A DNA stretch of 17,865 bases from Tritrichomonas foetus (Eukaryota > Parabasalia > Tritrichomonadida > Tritrichomonadidae), in contig MLAK01000861.1 of NCBI GenBank assembly GCA_001839685.1, positions 1 to 17,865 on the forward strand. The letters run 5' to 3'. A program made the translations under genes and the position numbers. Within the stretch, counting starts at the first letter, position 1, and each line of letters begins with the position of its first letter. The notes under the pieces are model-generated. The model made no database searches. It saw only the letters and a list, made by a program, of their open reading frames with translations, and was not told where the DNA came from. Shown in pieces: positions 16,634-17,865 of this stretch.

Positions 16634-16645
16634 TCATATCACTTT
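16634..16645 (+). promoter_or_regulatory. Initiator of the exonuclease gene
   Basis: TCATATC (16634-16640) and TCACTTT (16639-16645) both fit TCAYWWY. The second gives a +1 A at 16641, only 9 bases from ATG 16650, which decides the start over the non-ATG extension upstream. Confidence 0.55.
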
Positions 16646-16649
16646 ATTG

Positions 16650-17708
16650 ATGGATATTTCGGTAGTTAGACAAGTTAATTGTCCAGTCACAAATGCTCCA
16701 TTCTTCCTCGTTAAGAATGAACAATCACCAACATACAATGAATTCAACAACTGGCTCACACAACTTGAACAGAAGCTATCTAACGGAAAATATGTTAACT
16801 TATCAATTGACTGTGAAGGCTTCATGCTTGGAACCACATACCCACTCGGATGTGTTCAAATGGGTGAAATATTCAATGATACATACAATCCAACAAAAGG
16901 AGGGAGACCACCTGCAGTTAATGTTGAAAAAGGCTTTATTCTTTTCTCCCCTTCATCAAATGCAATCAAAGAAAGACTCACAAGAATCATGAACAATGAT
17001 AACACAACATTGTATACTTTTGATTTCACGCATGATTTTGGAAGTATGATTGCTGATGGATACAATCTCACATTAAAGCATGTCATTGATGCACAAGTTG
17101 CATCTTCTGAATCATCGAATTATATTGAAAATACAAGAATTCGTGGATTAAAATGGTTCATTGATCAAGCTGCATCAATGGATAGATTCGGACGTAATGC
17201 ATCAAGATACATGAGCATTGATAAAGGACTCTATCTTGATAAAATTCAATTTCTGAATTTAGATTCACCAAACAGATTTGATTTGATGCTTTCTAATGAT
17301 TTTCTTTCAATGGCTGCAGTTGATGTATATGCAACTGGCCTTGCTTGCATTTTTGCATTAAGCCGAAACGCCAATTCGGTTATCAGAAAGAGCGCTGAAA
17401 AAGTTCGCGAATTTTTCAACTGGCAGCGAAAATGCGGATCAATTATGGCTGCAAGTGCCAAAAGACAAATCGCTTTCTTTAATCAATATCGTGCAAGAGA
17501 TTTCCAATATGTTCGAACAGATGCATCAGGTCCAGATGATGTGAAAAGATTACTTGAAGACTGGAAGAGTCTTTACCAGATTGTGGAATCGAAGAAAATT
17601 TTGAGAAGTTCCGCTAACGTGAATTTGAGAAATGATGTGCTTGAAAGGAGTTTTCCACTAATTTGCCAAAATTTGGACAAATACAGGCATATCATTGAGA
17701 CTCTCTAA
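16650..17708 (+). CDS. DEDD-family 3'-5' exonuclease-like protein, 352 residues
   Basis: The ATG at 16650 follows an initiator by 9 bases. The fold is recognised from ordered exonuclease motifs: Exo I LSIDCEG (51-57) with D54 and E56; Exo II TFDFTHDFGSM (123-133), with D129 the likely metal ligand; then LKHVIDAQVA (142-151), matching the D-x-Q-V-A strand of EXD1/EXD2-like proteins; and Exo III AAVDVYATGLACI (222-234) with D225. In the DEDDy subgroup a tyrosine precedes the Exo III aspartate by four positions; here that position is M221. All four acidic residues are retained, so metal binding seems possible. The C-terminal 110 residues form a charged helical extension with no known domain. Function is probably RNA or DNA 3' trimming; substrate unknown. 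The stop overlaps TAAA, a trichomonad poly(A) signal. Confidence 0.85.
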   Translation: MDISVVRQVNCPVTNAPFFLVKNEQSPTYNEFNNWLTQLEQKLSNGKYVNLSIDCEGFMLGTTYPLGCVQMGEIFNDTYNPTKGGRPPAVNVEKGFILFSPSSNAIKERLTRIMNNDNTTLYTFDFTHDFGSMIADGYNLTLKHVIDAQVASSESSNYIENTRIRGLKWFIDQAASMDRFGRNASRYMSIDKGLYLDKIQFLNLDSPNRFDLMLSNDFLSMAAVDVYATGLACIFALSRNANSVIRKSAEKVREFFNWQRKCGSIMAASAKRQIAFFNQYRARDFQYVRTDASGPDDVKRLLEDWKSLYQIVESKKILRSSANVNLRNDVLERSFPLICQNLDKYRHIIETL

Positions 17709-17775
17709 ATTAAATCAATTCTCATATTAATTCCTTGATATTATTTTTATACATCTGAATCTCATTTTTTATATT

Positions 17776-17865
17776 TTATTTGTTTATTCTGTTCGCATTC
17801 ATTCTGTTCTCATTCATTCTGTTCTCATTCATTTTGTTCTCATTCATTTTGTTCTCATTCATTAA
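17776..17865 (-). CDS. Possible C-terminal end of a gene entering from the right
   Basis: On the minus strand the tandem repeat is open, reading as a pentapeptide repeat (MNENK, then MNENR, then MNANR) and ending in a TAA stop at 17778-17776. The frame is still open at the window edge. It could be the C terminus of a low-complexity protein or simple repeat DNA without coding function; plus-strand frames through the repeat are open too, so the open frame alone is weak evidence. Confidence 0.2.
   Translation of the reverse strand, partial: LMNENKMNENKMNENRMNENRMNANRINK
17786..17860. repeat. Tandem repeat, 15-base unit, five copies at the window end
   Basis: Units of ATTCTGTTCTCATTC with small changes: G for T at the tenth position in the first copy, and T for C at the fourth position in the last two. 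Copies run 17786-17800, 17801-17815, 17816-17830, 17831-17845 and 17846-17860. The array reaches the window end, so its full length is unknown. Confidence 0.9.

Noticed and set aside
16608..16649. N-terminal extension of the exonuclease from a TTG codon
   Set aside because: TTG starts are not expected here, and the initiators at 16634-16645 lie inside the extension.
1..17865. Transposon, virus-derived gene or CRISPR array
   Set aside because: No transposase, integrase, polymerase or capsid-like motifs, no long terminal repeats and no spaced repeat array; the only tandem repeat is the 15-base array at the right end.

Overview
The window looks like a piece of an AT-rich trichomonad (parabasalid protist) genome, possibly from the Tritrichomonas side of the group; the species is an inference. 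Three observations support this. Genes are intron-poor, single ORFs separated by long AT-rich gaps. Most convincing starts have a metazoan-like initiator of the TCAYWWY class (TCACTTT, TCACTTC, TCATTTT) 9 to 37 bases upstream, which is the hallmark trichomonad core promoter. The gene content (R2R3 Myb, Kelch propeller, DUF3447-type ankyrin protein, orphan small GTPase, DEDD exonuclease, coiled-coil protein) is typical of the large trichomonad paralogue families. Scattered N bases at 10355 and 10610-10648 mark it as draft sequence.

Layout. On the minus strand are a 95-residue basic protein (708-995) and a 372-residue coiled-coil protein (1751-2869), with a plus-strand tRNA-Ser(AGA) at 1530-1611 between them that runs into a 42-base T tract. 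On the plus strand follow a possible 45-residue ORF (3313-3450), a divergent Ras-like GTPase (3636-4139), a glycine-rich protein with a hydrophobic N terminus (4433-5002), a probably N-myristoylated Kelch protein (6960-8051), a 107-residue orphan (8282-8605), a gene remnant candidate (about 10157-10414), a DUF3447/ankyrin gene with a broken 3' end (11849-13479), an R2R3 Myb protein (14327-15121), a small signal-peptide plus TM protein split by a one-base frame change (15464-15671), and a DEDD-type 3'-5' exonuclease (16650-17708). The window ends inside a 15-base tandem repeat.

The genes do not form a pathway or operon. Each has its own initiator and they look like independent members of expanded families: nuclear (Myb), nucleic-acid processing (exonuclease), membrane-linked scaffolding or signalling (Kelch, GTPase) and cytoskeletal or scaffold-like (coiled coil). 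I found no convincing transposon, virus-derived gene, CRISPR array or new multi-gene system. The best leads are single-gene oddities: the myristoylation start of the Kelch protein, the GTPase with an altered catalytic glutamine and no lipidation signal, a sequence motif shared by the two minus-strand genes, the exonuclease lacking its motif III tyrosine, and the two insertions at equivalent places in the ankyrin tail.
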